DNA from: Acidobacteriota bacterium
Lineage (GTDB): Bacteria; Acidobacteriota; Holophagae; Thermotomaculales; Thermotomaculaceae
DNA: 6,643 nucleotides
NCBI GenBank assembly: GCA_027067895.1
Contig: JAMOUY010000318.1
Location: 1 to 6,643 of the forward strand
Direction: 5' to 3'
The notes below the pieces were generated by a model, which was not told the origin of the DNA, did no database searches, and was given only the letters and a program-made list of their open reading frames with translations. Below, piece by piece: positions 1 through 6,643 of this stretch; position 1 is the first letter of the stretch, and every line of letters begins with the position of its first letter. A program made the position numbers and the translations under genes.

Positions 1-129
1 TCAAACCTGAACGGGCAGACTATTGACAGGGTTGTGGCCGAAACCTCATCAGGCAATATTTTGGGACTCAACATCTGCGGAGCAAATCAGGACAGATACC
101 TGTTTACCCCTGCAATAACAAAGTATTAA
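1..129 (+). CDS. C-terminal fragment of an unidentified protein
   Basis: The frame starting at base 1 is open for 42 codons and ends at TAA 127-129; the start lies outside the window. The tail ends in FTPAITKY and contains the stretch GNILGLNICG. I do not recognise the family. The G-x-I-L-G-x-N ... F-T-P pattern faintly recalls the end of trypsin-like serine proteases, but no catalytic GDSGG motif is visible in the fragment, so no function is assigned. An intrinsic terminator follows 26 bases after the stop, which supports this being a real 3' end of a transcription unit. Confidence 0.6.
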   Translation, partial: SNLNGQTIDRVVAETSSGNILGLNICGANQDRYLFTPAITKY

Positions 130-155
130 TCCGAATTTCAAACACTTTTAACCTC

Positions 156-180
156 GCCCGGGTTTCCCCGGGCTTTTTTT
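156..180 (+). terminator. Rho-independent terminator of the upstream gene
   Basis: A perfect 7-bp GC-only stem, GCCCGGG (156-162) with CCCGGGC (167-173), closes a four-base loop (TTTC) and runs straight into seven T's (174-180). It isolates the upstream gene from the ATPase gene. Confidence 0.93.
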
Positions 181-254
181 ATTTTCAAAATTAAATAAAA
201 TTATGTTTTAAATATCACTTACAGCCTAAAAAAACTTTTAAAAAAAAGCATTGT

Positions 255-263
255 TGGTATAAT
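255..263 (+). promoter_or_regulatory. Extended -10 promoter for the ATPase-ppdK unit
   Basis: TGG immediately followed by TATAAT (258-263) is a perfect extended -10 element (TGnTATAAT). No good -35 is present at 16-18 bp spacing (CTTTTA at 235-240 is poor), as expected when an extended -10 compensates. The 181-250 stretch upstream is almost pure A/T with A-tracts and could act as an UP element. Transcription would start near 270, giving a leader of only about ten bases before the ATG at 281. The remaining gap (130-280) holds only this and the upstream terminator. Confidence 0.8.
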
Positions 264-280
264 AGATTTACAGGTGACGT

Positions 281-1900
281 ATGGAAAAAAACATTGAGAA
301 TAAAGAGAAAAAAATTCCTGCTTATCTAAGGTATTGGGGCTTAAAGAAAAATCCCTTTGCGCTTGCGCCCGACCCCGACATGATGTATATGAGCAAACAG
401 CATCAGGAATGCCTTTTGCGTCTGAAATTTACCGTTGTTTCGGGCAAAGGCGGAGCCTTGATTATTTCCGAAAATGCGGGAGACGGAAAAACAACCCTTT
501 TGAAAAAATTTATGGAAACAATCAAAGAAGACGTAGGCACCGAAGTAAACATAGCGTTTCTTGACCACCCCACCCTTTCCGTTAACGAAATGCTTGCGGA
601 AATAGCAAGGCAGTTCGGCGTTGAAGGAATAGACGTAACAAACAAAATCAGCATTCTAAATTCAATGAAAGAAAAACTGAAAGAATTGAAAGACAATGGA
701 TACAAAAACATTGTAATCATAGACGAAGGACAGATGCTTGCAAACAATCCCGAAATGTTGCAGGAATTGAGAATTTTAATGAACCTTGTCCACCAAGGGG
801 AATTTCTTTTAAGTTTTATTCTTTCGGGACAAAAACCCCTTGAACCGGCAATAAGAAATATGCCGGAATTCTGGCAGAGGCTTCCGGTAAGGTTTTTTCT
901 GAGAAACCTTGACTACTTTGATACAAAAAAACTCATTCAGCACAGAATAAAGGTTGCAGGCGGAGAAGCGGAAAAAATCTTTTCCGAAACCGCATACAAG
1001 GGAATTTACAACTTCTCGGAAGGGACGCCAAGGGTAATTCTCTCAATTGCCGACCTTGCCCTTGTTATCGGCCATTCAATGTATTCAAAAAAGATAGACT
1101 TTGCCGAAATCTCTCAGGCTGCGGGGGACATGAACAAAGGGGGAGAAAGTTATCACTATTTTAAATACCTTGAAGACGAAACCGTTGATAAACTTGAAGA
1201 AGAAAAAATCAAATGTCCATTCTGCCAGACTTTTATAGAAAAAGATTTAATTTACTGCCCGAACTGCAACTCCCTTGTCAACAAAGAAGAAGGCAAAAAG
1301 ATGTACAAATGCGACAACTGCGGAATGCTCAACCTTGAAGGGCAGATGTTTTGCTCATTCTGCGGAAACCTTCTCTTAAAAATGTGTCCGCAGTGCGGTT
1401 TTCACAACCCTGTGGGAAGAAATATTTGCGAAGGCTGCGGATATTTATTCCACAATGACGGAGAAAGCGAAAATCTTTTAAAACAATTTAAAAACAGTAT
1501 AAGGACAAATTTTCCGGAATATCTCAACGTATCAACCATTATTCACATGTTTCCAAACGAAGAGCCTTTACTGCTTGTAAAACCAAAACTTACAATCAAA
1601 GGATTTTCTCCGAAATTTACATATCTTGACGAAAACGGACAGCAATTAAAAAACTTTGTCTGCGCATTTATTCTCACCACAGGAGGATTTTCATTTTTAG
1701 GCAAAAAAGACTCTTTCAACATTCCATTTCATCAAATTGAAAAGGTTGATTCAACAATTGATAAAAATTCAAAATTTATAGCAAAAATAAAAAATTCCGA
1801 AAAAAGAATTTTATTCACCCTGCCATTTAAAGAAGGACAAAAATCCCAATTGATAATTACCCTGAACAAATACCTAAACGGCTTAAAGGAGGTTTTATGA
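281..1900 (+). CDS. ExeA/GspA-like AAA+ ATPase with three zinc ribbons and a PH-like C-terminal domain
   Basis: This 539-residue cytoplasmic protein has no signal peptide or membrane segment. Residues 18-34 (YWGLKKNPF...PDP) are the typical N-terminal signature of the ExeA/GspA AAA+ family. The P-loop is AGDGKTT (66-72, K70); its usual first glycine is E64. Walker B is IVIIDEGQ (144-151; D148, E149), a sensor-1-like segment is LSGQKPL (181-187), and the sensor-2 arginine lies in EGTPR (R251). Six CxxC pairs follow (C312/315, 326/329, 344/347, 358/361, 369/372, 383/386), enough for three zinc ribbons. Residues about 415-535 alternate short strands ([24 protein letters not shown]) and end in a helix, resembling bacterial PH/GRAM-like domains; this part is inference. 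The start follows AGGTGA (272-277) at tight spacing. Its stop overlaps the ppdK start. ExeA relatives act in secretion or transposition, but no such gene is nearby, so the role is unknown. Confidence 0.9.
   Translation: MEKNIENKEKKIPAYLRYWGLKKNPFALAPDPDMMYMSKQHQECLLRLKFTVVSGKGGALIISENAGDGKTTLLKKFMETIKEDVGTEVNIAFLDHPTLSVNEMLAEIARQFGVEGIDVTNKISILNSMKEKLKELKDNGYKNIVIIDEGQMLANNPEMLQELRILMNLVHQGEFLLSFILSGQKPLEPAIRNMPEFWQRLPVRFFLRNLDYFDTKKLIQHRIKVAGGEAEKIFSETAYKGIYNFSEGTPRVILSIADLALVIGHSMYSKKIDFAEISQAAGDMNKGGESYHYFKYLEDETVDKLEEEKIKCPFCQTFIEKDLIYCPNCNSLVNKEEGKKMYKCDNCGMLNLEGQMFCSFCGNLLLKMCPQCGFHNPVGRNICEGCGYLFHNDGESENLLKQFKNSIRTNFPEYLNVSTIIHMFPNEEPLLLVKPKLTIKGFSPKFTYLDENGQQLKNFVCAFILTTGGFSFLGKKDSFNIPFHQIEKVDSTIDKNSKFIAKIKNSEKRILFTLPFKEGQKSQLIITLNKYLNGLKEVL
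1885..1893 (+). promoter_or_regulatory. Near-perfect Shine-Dalgarno for ppdK inside the ATPase gene
   Basis: AAAGGAGGT lies in the last codons of the ATPase gene, with four bases between GGAGG and the ATG at 1897. The ATG overlaps the TGA stop as ATGA (1897-1900). This fixes the ppdK start and points to translational coupling. It is stronger than the ATPase gene's own site (AGGTGA), so ppdK probably also recruits ribosomes independently and is made in larger amounts. Confidence 0.92.
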
Positions 1901-4617
1901 CCAAGTATGTTTATTATTTCACCAAAGGCGCTGCCGAAGGCAACGCAAAGATGAAAGACTTGCTGGGCGGAAAAGGAGCAAATCTCGCCGAAATGTGCAA
2001 TATAGGAATTCCGGTGCCGCCGGGATTTACAATAACGACAGAGGCATGCGTTTACTACTACAAAAACGGGGGAAAATACCCGGAAGGGTTAAAAGAACAG
2101 GTTGAAGAAAACCTGAAAAGGCTTGAAAAGGAAACCGGGAAAAAATTCGGAGACCCAGAAAACCCGCTTCTGGTTTCGGTTCGTTCAGGCGCAAGGGTTT
2201 CAATGCCGGGTATGATGGACACAATCTTAAACCTTGGCTTAAACGACACCGCTGTTAAAGGGCTTGCAAAGGTTTCGGGCAACGAAAGGTTTGCATACGA
2301 CTCTTACAGAAGATTTATCCAAATGTTCGGAAACGTTGTAATGAAAATAGACTCCTCTTATTTTGAGCATGAACTTGAAAAAATGAAAAAGGAAAAGGGA
2401 GTAAAAAACGATACAGATTTGGATGCCGAAGATTTGAAAAAACTTGTTGAAAGATACAAAGAAATTTACAAAGAGCAGACAGGAAAAGAATTTCCGCAAG
2501 ACCCGAAAGAACAGTTGTGGCTTGCGATAAACGCCGTGTTTGAGTCTTGGAACAATGAAAGGGCAAAGGTTTACAGAAGGATTAACGGCATTCCCGACGA
2601 TTGGGGCACCGCGGTAAACGTTCAATCCATGGTATTCGGAAACCTTGGAGAAGACTCTGCAACAGGTGTTGCATTTACAAGAGACCCCGCAACAGGAGAA
2701 AAGAGGTTTTTCGGAGAATACCTCATTAACGCACAGGGTGAAGACGTTGTCGCAGGCATAAGGACACCCCACCCGATTACAAAAGAGCAGGCAAAGGAAA
2801 GCGGATTAAAATCCCTTGAAGAGGAAATGCCCGAAGTTTTTAAGCAACTTGTTGAGGTTTACCAGAAACTTGAAAAGCATTACAGGGATATGCAGGATTT
2901 GGAATTCACCATTGAAAGGGGCAAACTATACCTTCTTCAAACAAGAAACGGAAAAAGAACCGGATTTGCATCAATCAGAATTGCCGTTGACATGGTTGAC
3001 GAAGGGCTGATAACAAAAGAAGAAGCAATTATGAGAATAGACCCCGATGCGGTGACACAGTTGCTCGCCCCCGTATTTGACAAAGAGGACAAGGAAAAGG
3101 CTTTGAAAGATGGCAGGCTTCTCACAAAAGGCTTAAACGCCGGGCCCGGCGCCGCAAGCGGAAAGATTGCATTTTCCGCGGAAAAAGCGGTTGAGATGGC
3201 TAAAAAAGACAAGGTTATTCTTGTCAGAATAGAAACCTCGCCGGAAGACCTTGCCGGAATGGACGCGGCGGAAGGTATTTTAACCGCAAGGGGCGGAATG
3301 ACTTCCCACGCCGCGGTTGTTGCAAGGGGAATGGGAAAACCCTGCGTTGTCGGTGCTGGCGAACTTGAAATTGACTATAACGCAAAAACCTTAACTGCAA
3401 GGGGAAGGACTTTAAAAGAAGGCGATTACATCTCAATAGACGGTACAACCGGAGAGGTAATAGAAGGCGAAGTAAAAACCATGCCTTCCGAGGTAATAAA
3501 CATTCTTATCCACGGCAAAGGCAAAATTGAAGACTCGGTCGTGTGCTCAAACTATGTAAAAATCATTTCTTGGGCGGAAGAGTTTAAAAAGTTGGGGGTA
3601 AGAACAAACGCCGACACCCCGCACGATTCAAAGGTTGCAAGAAGCCTCGGCGCAAAAGGAATAGGGCTTTGCAGAACGGAACACATGTTTTTTGAAGAAG
3701 ACAGAATTAAAGCCGTAAGGGAAATGATTGTCGCAAAAACAACCGAAGAGAGGGAAAAAGCGCTTGCAAAGATACTTCCCATGCAGAGAAGCGACTTTGA
3801 GGGAATATTTGAGGCAATGGACGGACTTCCCGTTACCGTAAGGCTTCTTGACCCGCCATTACACGAATTCCTGCCGAAAGAAGACGAAGATATAAAAGAA
3901 CTTGCAAAGGATTTGGGCGTTTCTTTTGAAGAGTTGAAACAGAGGGTTGAATCACTTCACGAAATGAACCCAATGCTCGGACACAGGGGATGCCGTCTCG
4001 GAATTACCTATCCCGAAATTTACAAAATGCAGGTAAGGGCAATTATTGAAGCGGCTTTGAACAACAAAAAGAAAGGATTAAATCCCTTGCCCGAAATAAT
4101 GATTCCCTTAATAGGTTTTAAAGCCGAGTTGGAATACCTGAAAAACATATTGACAGAAGAGATAGAAAAGGTTTTTGAAGAAAAGGGAGAAAAGATAGAT
4201 TACCTTATGGGAACAATGATTGAGGTGCCGAGAGCGGCAATCACGGCAGACCAGATAGCTGAAATCGCCCAATTCTTCTCATTCGGAACAAACGACTTAA
4301 CCCAAATGGGATTAGGATTTTCAAGGGACGACGCAGGGGAATTCATAAAAATCTACCTTGACAAAAAGATACTTCCCCACGACCCGTTTCAGAGCATTGA
4401 CGTTGACGGCGTGGGACAACTTGTAAAAATAGCCTGCGAAAAGGGAAGAAAAACAAATCCCAACCTGAAACTCGGAATATGCGGAGAGCACGGCGGAGAG
4501 CCCAAATCGGTTGAATTCTGCCATAGAGTCGGCTTAAACTACGTAAGTTGCTCGCCTTACAGAGTGCCTGTTGCAATAGTTGCGGCGGCACAGGCTGCTT
4601 TAAAAGAGAAAAACTAA
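1897..4617 (+). CDS. ppdK: Pyruvate, phosphate dikinase (PPDK)
   Basis: PPDK interconverts pyruvate + ATP + Pi and PEP + AMP + PPi in the cytoplasm, serving gluconeogenesis or PPi-linked glycolysis. All domains are present. The N-terminal ATP-grasp domain includes [10 protein letters not shown] (24-33), [15 protein letters not shown] (95-109) and [13 protein letters not shown] (257-269). The swivelling phosphohistidine domain has [17 protein letters not shown] (466-482), with catalytic H471 and, two residues before it, T469, the position phosphorylated by the PPDK regulatory protein in plants and some bacteria. The C-terminal PEP/pyruvate barrel has CRTEH (R593), [11 protein letters not shown] (R649), metal ligand E775 in [13 protein letters not shown] (N799, D800) and CGEHGGEP with acid/base C862. 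At 906 residues it is about 30 longer than the Clostridium symbiosum enzyme, with extra residues near 296-310 and 526-552. No regulatory-protein gene is visible. It shares the upstream ATPase promoter and ends in a strong terminator. Confidence 0.98.
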   Translation: MTKYVYYFTKGAAEGNAKMKDLLGGKGANLAEMCNIGIPVPPGFTITTEACVYYYKNGGKYPEGLKEQVEENLKRLEKETGKKFGDPENPLLVSVRSGARVSMPGMMDTILNLGLNDTAVKGLAKVSGNERFAYDSYRRFIQMFGNVVMKIDSSYFEHELEKMKKEKGVKNDTDLDAEDLKKLVERYKEIYKEQTGKEFPQDPKEQLWLAINAVFESWNNERAKVYRRINGIPDDWGTAVNVQSMVFGNLGEDSATGVAFTRDPATGEKRFFGEYLINAQGEDVVAGIRTPHPITKEQAKESGLKSLEEEMPEVFKQLVEVYQKLEKHYRDMQDLEFTIERGKLYLLQTRNGKRTGFASIRIAVDMVDEGLITKEEAIMRIDPDAVTQLLAPVFDKEDKEKALKDGRLLTKGLNAGPGAASGKIAFSAEKAVEMAKKDKVILVRIETSPEDLAGMDAAEGILTARGGMTSHAAVVARGMGKPCVVGAGELEIDYNAKTLTARGRTLKEGDYISIDGTTGEVIEGEVKTMPSEVINILIHGKGKIEDSVVCSNYVKIISWAEEFKKLGVRTNADTPHDSKVARSLGAKGIGLCRTEHMFFEEDRIKAVREMIVAKTTEEREKALAKILPMQRSDFEGIFEAMDGLPVTVRLLDPPLHEFLPKEDEDIKELAKDLGVSFEELKQRVESLHEMNPMLGHRGCRLGITYPEIYKMQVRAIIEAALNNKKKGLNPLPEIMIPLIGFKAELEYLKNILTEEIEKVFEEKGEKIDYLMGTMIEVPRAAITADQIAEIAQFFSFGTNDLTQMGLGFSRDDAGEFIKIYLDKKILPHDPFQSIDVDGVGQLVKIACEKGRKTNPNLKLGICGEHGGEPKSVEFCHRVGLNYVSCSPYRVPVAIVAAAQAALKEKN

Positions 4618-4632
4618 AACCATAAACTTTGT

Positions 4633-4658
4633 AAGCCCCGCCTTTGCGGGGCTTTTTT
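4633..4658 (+). terminator. Rho-independent terminator after ppdK
   Basis: A perfect 9-bp stem, AAGCCCCGC (4633-4641) with GCGGGGCTT (4646-4654), closes a CTTT loop. The T-run is 4653-4658. It starts 15 bases after the ppdK stop. The next gene's start codon is only 16 bases beyond the T-run. Confidence 0.94.
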
Positions 4659-4664
4659 GTTAAA

Positions 4665-4669
4665 AAGGA
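4665..4669 (+). promoter_or_regulatory. Shine-Dalgarno that sets the exonuclease start at 4675
   Basis: AAGGA with five bases to ATG 4675 is a normal ribosome site. The longer reading of this frame, from TTG 4657, would begin inside the terminator T-run with no ribosome site, so ATG 4675 is preferred. Confidence 0.8.
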
Positions 4670-4674
4670 AACGC

Positions 4675-6057
4675 ATGATTTTAGTTGACACCGTATTCAA
4701 ACTTGAAAAGGTTGAAAAAGACATTTTAAACGCCGAAATTTTAGGCGTTGACATAGAAACATACGATTACAGGGGAAAAGACTTCGGAAAGACAAGGCTT
4801 GTCCAGATAGCGGTAAAAGACGAAGTTTTTGTTTTTGATTTAATGAAAATCCATTTTCCCCCATACCTGAAACAGGTTTTTCAAGACGGCAAAAAGGTAA
4901 AAATTTTCCACAACGGATTTTACGACATGTCCTACCTTATAAAAGAATTTGACTGCAAGTTTGAAAACACCTTCTGCACAATGAACGCGACAAAGGTTTT
5001 AAGTTGCGGTTTAAACGTGAAATACAGCCTTAAAAGCGTTGCAAAAACTTTCTTAGGCGAGGAAATAGACAAAAAAGAGCAGACAAGCGACTGGGGGGGA
5101 GAGTTAACCCAATCCCAGATTGCTTACGCTTCCAAAGACGCGTCAATACTTTTGAAACTTTACGAAACACAAACAAAGTATTTAAAAGCAAAAAAACTGA
5201 ACAAAATAGCAAGGCTTGAAAACGCAATGCAGAGAATTGACGCATACAACTTTGCAAAAAGGTTTTTCCCCGAAAAAAACTTAATTGAAGAAAAACTAAG
5301 CGACATTGAAAAAAACGTCTTTGCAGGAATAAAGCCGGAAGAAATAGAAAAGGCAAAAAAACTTCCCGAAACTATCAACAGGGAAAAAGAGCACTATATT
5401 TTTTTGAAAAAAATAAAAGAGAAGGGGTTTTATCCAGAATTCAGGACAAACTGGAAAACAAACGGGTTTTTCTTCCAGAAAAACTATTCGGAAAACCTGA
5501 AAGAAGTATTCCCCGATATAACCGAAGTGTGTTTCTTTCACCTTCAACTGCCTGCCATACACGCAAACGCAAGAGATTTTAAAAGCGCCGAATTGTATTC
5601 AAACAGGGAATTTTTCAAAACGAGGGAATTTATACTTTTAAAAGGAATTGCCTTAAAAGACTTTGATTTAATAAGCGAATACCTATACCTTGTAAACGAC
5701 TTTAAAAAAAACATTCCGGGAATAATCAGATGGCACAAAAAAATGTTCGGGCTTTTAGCAGAAAAAAAACCTGTAAGACTTGCAAGCGGAAAACTCATAC
5801 ATACAAAAAATTTCAACATTGAGGAAGACAGAGAAGGCTTTATTTCCTTTTTGATTAAAGCCCATATTTCCGATTTTTACAAAACCTTTATCGTTTTAGC
5901 GGAAAAAGAGGGATTTAGGGTATTGCAGGCAGACACAAACAGAGGAAAAATACACCTATTAAACGGCAATAGAGCAAAAATTGAAGAAATCATATCAATT
6001 ACTTCCCAATTTACCTTCGGCAAACCAATCCCACCCCATTTTTACAAAATAACCTGA
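4675..6057 (+). CDS. DEDDy 3'-5' exonuclease fused to an apparently inactivated family A DNA polymerase domain
   Basis: The protein has 460 residues counted from ATG 4675. Residues 1-170 form a complete proofreading/RNase D-type exonuclease domain: Exo I GVDIET (D26, E28), Exo II FHNGFYD (D84) and Exo III YASKD (Y151, D155), i.e. all four acidic metal ligands and the DEDDy tyrosine. The remainder is not an RNase D HRDC domain; it follows the order of a PolA polymerase. A connecting helix with RLENAMQRI leads to a thumb-like Lys-rich helical region (about 195-250). A motif A-like strand at 284-299 reads FFHLQLPAIHANA where polymerases have DYSQIELR. A shortened fingers segment reads FILLKGIA (319-326). 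A helix-turn region EYLYLVNDFKKNIPG (335-349) resembles the region ending in YPGV, and a motif C-like strand reads VLQADTN (416-422) where LLQVHDE is expected. Both catalytic aspartates would be lost, so exonuclease activity is expected but no synthesis. The polymerase homology is inferred by eye. A stand-alone RNase D-like nuclease with an unrelated tail is the alternative. Confidence 0.82.
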   Translation: MILVDTVFKLEKVEKDILNAEILGVDIETYDYRGKDFGKTRLVQIAVKDEVFVFDLMKIHFPPYLKQVFQDGKKVKIFHNGFYDMSYLIKEFDCKFENTFCTMNATKVLSCGLNVKYSLKSVAKTFLGEEIDKKEQTSDWGGELTQSQIAYASKDASILLKLYETQTKYLKAKKLNKIARLENAMQRIDAYNFAKRFFPEKNLIEEKLSDIEKNVFAGIKPEEIEKAKKLPETINREKEHYIFLKKIKEKGFYPEFRTNWKTNGFFFQKNYSENLKEVFPDITEVCFFHLQLPAIHANARDFKSAELYSNREFFKTREFILLKGIALKDFDLISEYLYLVNDFKKNIPGIIRWHKKMFGLLAEKKPVRLASGKLIHTKNFNIEEDREGFISFLIKAHISDFYKTFIVLAEKEGFRVLQADTNRGKIHLLNGNRAKIEEIISITSQFTFGKPIPPHFYKIT

Positions 6058-6090
6058 AAACCTTTAACTTCTATTTTTAAAAATTTAGGT

Positions 6091-6096
6091 TATACT
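6091..6096 (+). promoter_or_regulatory. Possible -10 element for tsaB
   Basis: TATACT lies in the 66-base gap between the exonuclease stop and tsaB, 27 bases before the ATG and within an A/T-rich stretch. No convincing -35 lies at normal spacing and the TG extension is absent, so this is a weak call. With no terminator after the exonuclease gene, tsaB may also be read from upstream. Confidence 0.35.
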
Positions 6097-6123
6097 TTTA
6101 GAGAAAAACTTTGCGGGGGATAT

Positions 6124-6643
6124 ATGGTTTGCCTTTGCTTTGACACTTCGGGGGAAAAGGGATGCGTAAGCGTTGTTAAAGACAGTGAGATAAAGGGAAG
6201 CATTGTGCTTTCAAAGATTTTCGGACACAACGAAACCCTTCTTCCCTCTGCAAAGATACTTCTTGACAAACTTTCAATTAAACCGCAGGAAATAGACACG
6301 GTCGGGTTTGTGAGGGGGCCGGGCTCTTTTACCGGGTTAAGGATAGGGATTGCAACCGCTTACGGAATGAATGCGGCAAATCAAAAAATCAAACTAATCG
6401 GATATACCTCTCTTTACCTTCACGCAAGGGAATTTCTCTCAAAGGGCAGGGACACCCTTGTTCTGCTTGATGCAAGAAAGAAACAGGTTTACGCCGCACT
6501 CTTTACCACAAAAGGCGAGACATTCGGCTACAAAAACATCTATCCGGAAGAAGTGGGCAAATTTTTAAAATCAACAGGGTTTAATCAAAAACTTACCGTT
6601 ACAGGAAACGGCTTTGAGAAATACAGGGAATTGCTTGAAAAAA
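6124..6643 (+). CDS. tsaB: TsaB, t6A tRNA modification protein (5' part, cut by the window edge)
   Basis: TsaB (YeaZ) is the ASKHA-fold partner that binds TsaD and TsaE in the complex that places threonylcarbamoyl on A37 of ANN-decoding tRNAs. The visible 173 codons carry the family hallmarks in order: the opening strand LCFDTS (4-9), HNETLLPSAKILLDKL (35-50), the diagnostic GPGSFTGLRIG (65-75) and DARKKQVYAALF (116-127). TsaB proteins usually run to about 200-240 residues, so the last part is missing only because the window ends. The ATG at 6124 places the first strand at the very N-terminus, as in the family. It is preceded by the G-rich site GGGGGA (6115-6120) at short spacing. TsaB lacks TsaD's catalytic metal site and is a dimerisation/assembly subunit. 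Confidence 0.96.
   Translation, partial: MVCLCFDTSGEKGCVSVVKDSEIKGSIVLSKIFGHNETLLPSAKILLDKLSIKPQEIDTVGFVRGPGSFTGLRIGIATAYGMNAANQKIKLIGYTSLYLHAREFLSKGRDTLVLLDARKKQVYAALFTTKGETFGYKNIYPEEVGKFLKSTGFNQKLTVTGNGFEKYRELLEK

Noticed and set aside
1..129. The partial protein as the end of a trypsin-like protease
   Set aside because: Only a vague G-x-I-L-G-x-N and F-T-P resemblance is seen, and the catalytic serine motif is not in the visible part.
235..248. CTTTT-AAAA-AAAAG hairpin upstream of the ATPase gene
   Set aside because: It is an A/T homopolymer effect with a single G-C pair, too weak to be a structural element; it fits better as A-tract sequence upstream of the promoter.
281..1900. The ATPase as a TniB/MuB-type transposition protein or part of a type II secretion locus
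   Set aside because: No transposase, terminal repeats or secretion genes are in the window, and the zinc-ribbon and C-terminal domains do not match those families.
2239..2772. A 177-codon open frame on the minus strand inside ppdK
   Set aside because: It lies wholly antisense to highly conserved PPDK coding sequence, is Cys/Phe-rich, has no recognisable motif, and is explained by the A-rich codon bias of the + strand. The same applies to the other minus-strand frames.
4657..4674. TTG at 4657 as the start of the exonuclease gene (six extra residues)
   Set aside because: It falls inside the T-run of the ppdK terminator and has no ribosome site; ATG 4675 has AAGGA at proper spacing.
6059..6091. 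Inverted repeat AACCT...AGGTT in the gap before tsaB as a terminator or operator
   Set aside because: Only five base pairs are continuous, the interior is A/T-only with mismatches, and no T-run follows; chance in A/T-rich DNA is enough.

Overview
The window is a stretch of ordinary bacterial chromosome, with all recognisable genes on the + strand. Coding DNA is A-rich on the + strand. Arginine is written almost only as AGA/AGG, ATA isoleucine is common, and the proteins are rich in Lys and Glu. This suggests a moderately AT-rich, perhaps thermophilic bacterium, but I cannot name a phylum. I see no mobile element, CRISPR array, tRNA or rRNA.

Layout: (1) the last 42 codons of an unidentified gene, closed by a strong intrinsic terminator; (2) an AT-rich gap with an extended -10 promoter; (3) a two-gene unit, an ExeA/GspA-like AAA+ ATPase carrying three zinc ribbons and a probable PH-like C-terminal domain, whose stop overlaps the start of pyruvate, phosphate dikinase (ppdK) behind a near-perfect Shine-Dalgarno; (4) a second intrinsic terminator; (5) only 16 bases beyond it, a gene for a DEDDy 3'-5' exonuclease whose C-terminal half reads as a family A DNA polymerase with destroyed catalytic motifs; (6) the 5' part of tsaB, the t6A tRNA-modification gene, cut by the window edge.

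The two items of most interest are the exonuclease/dead polymerase protein and the AAA+/zinc-ribbon/PH-like protein. The latter is translationally coupled to ppdK, a central carbon enzyme, with no secretion or transposition genes alongside. The first suggests a proofreading-type nuclease kept on an inactivated polymerase scaffold. The second suggests an ATPase tied in expression, and possibly in function, to PEP/pyruvate interconversion. Both readings come from motif recognition by eye; no profile search or structure prediction was run.
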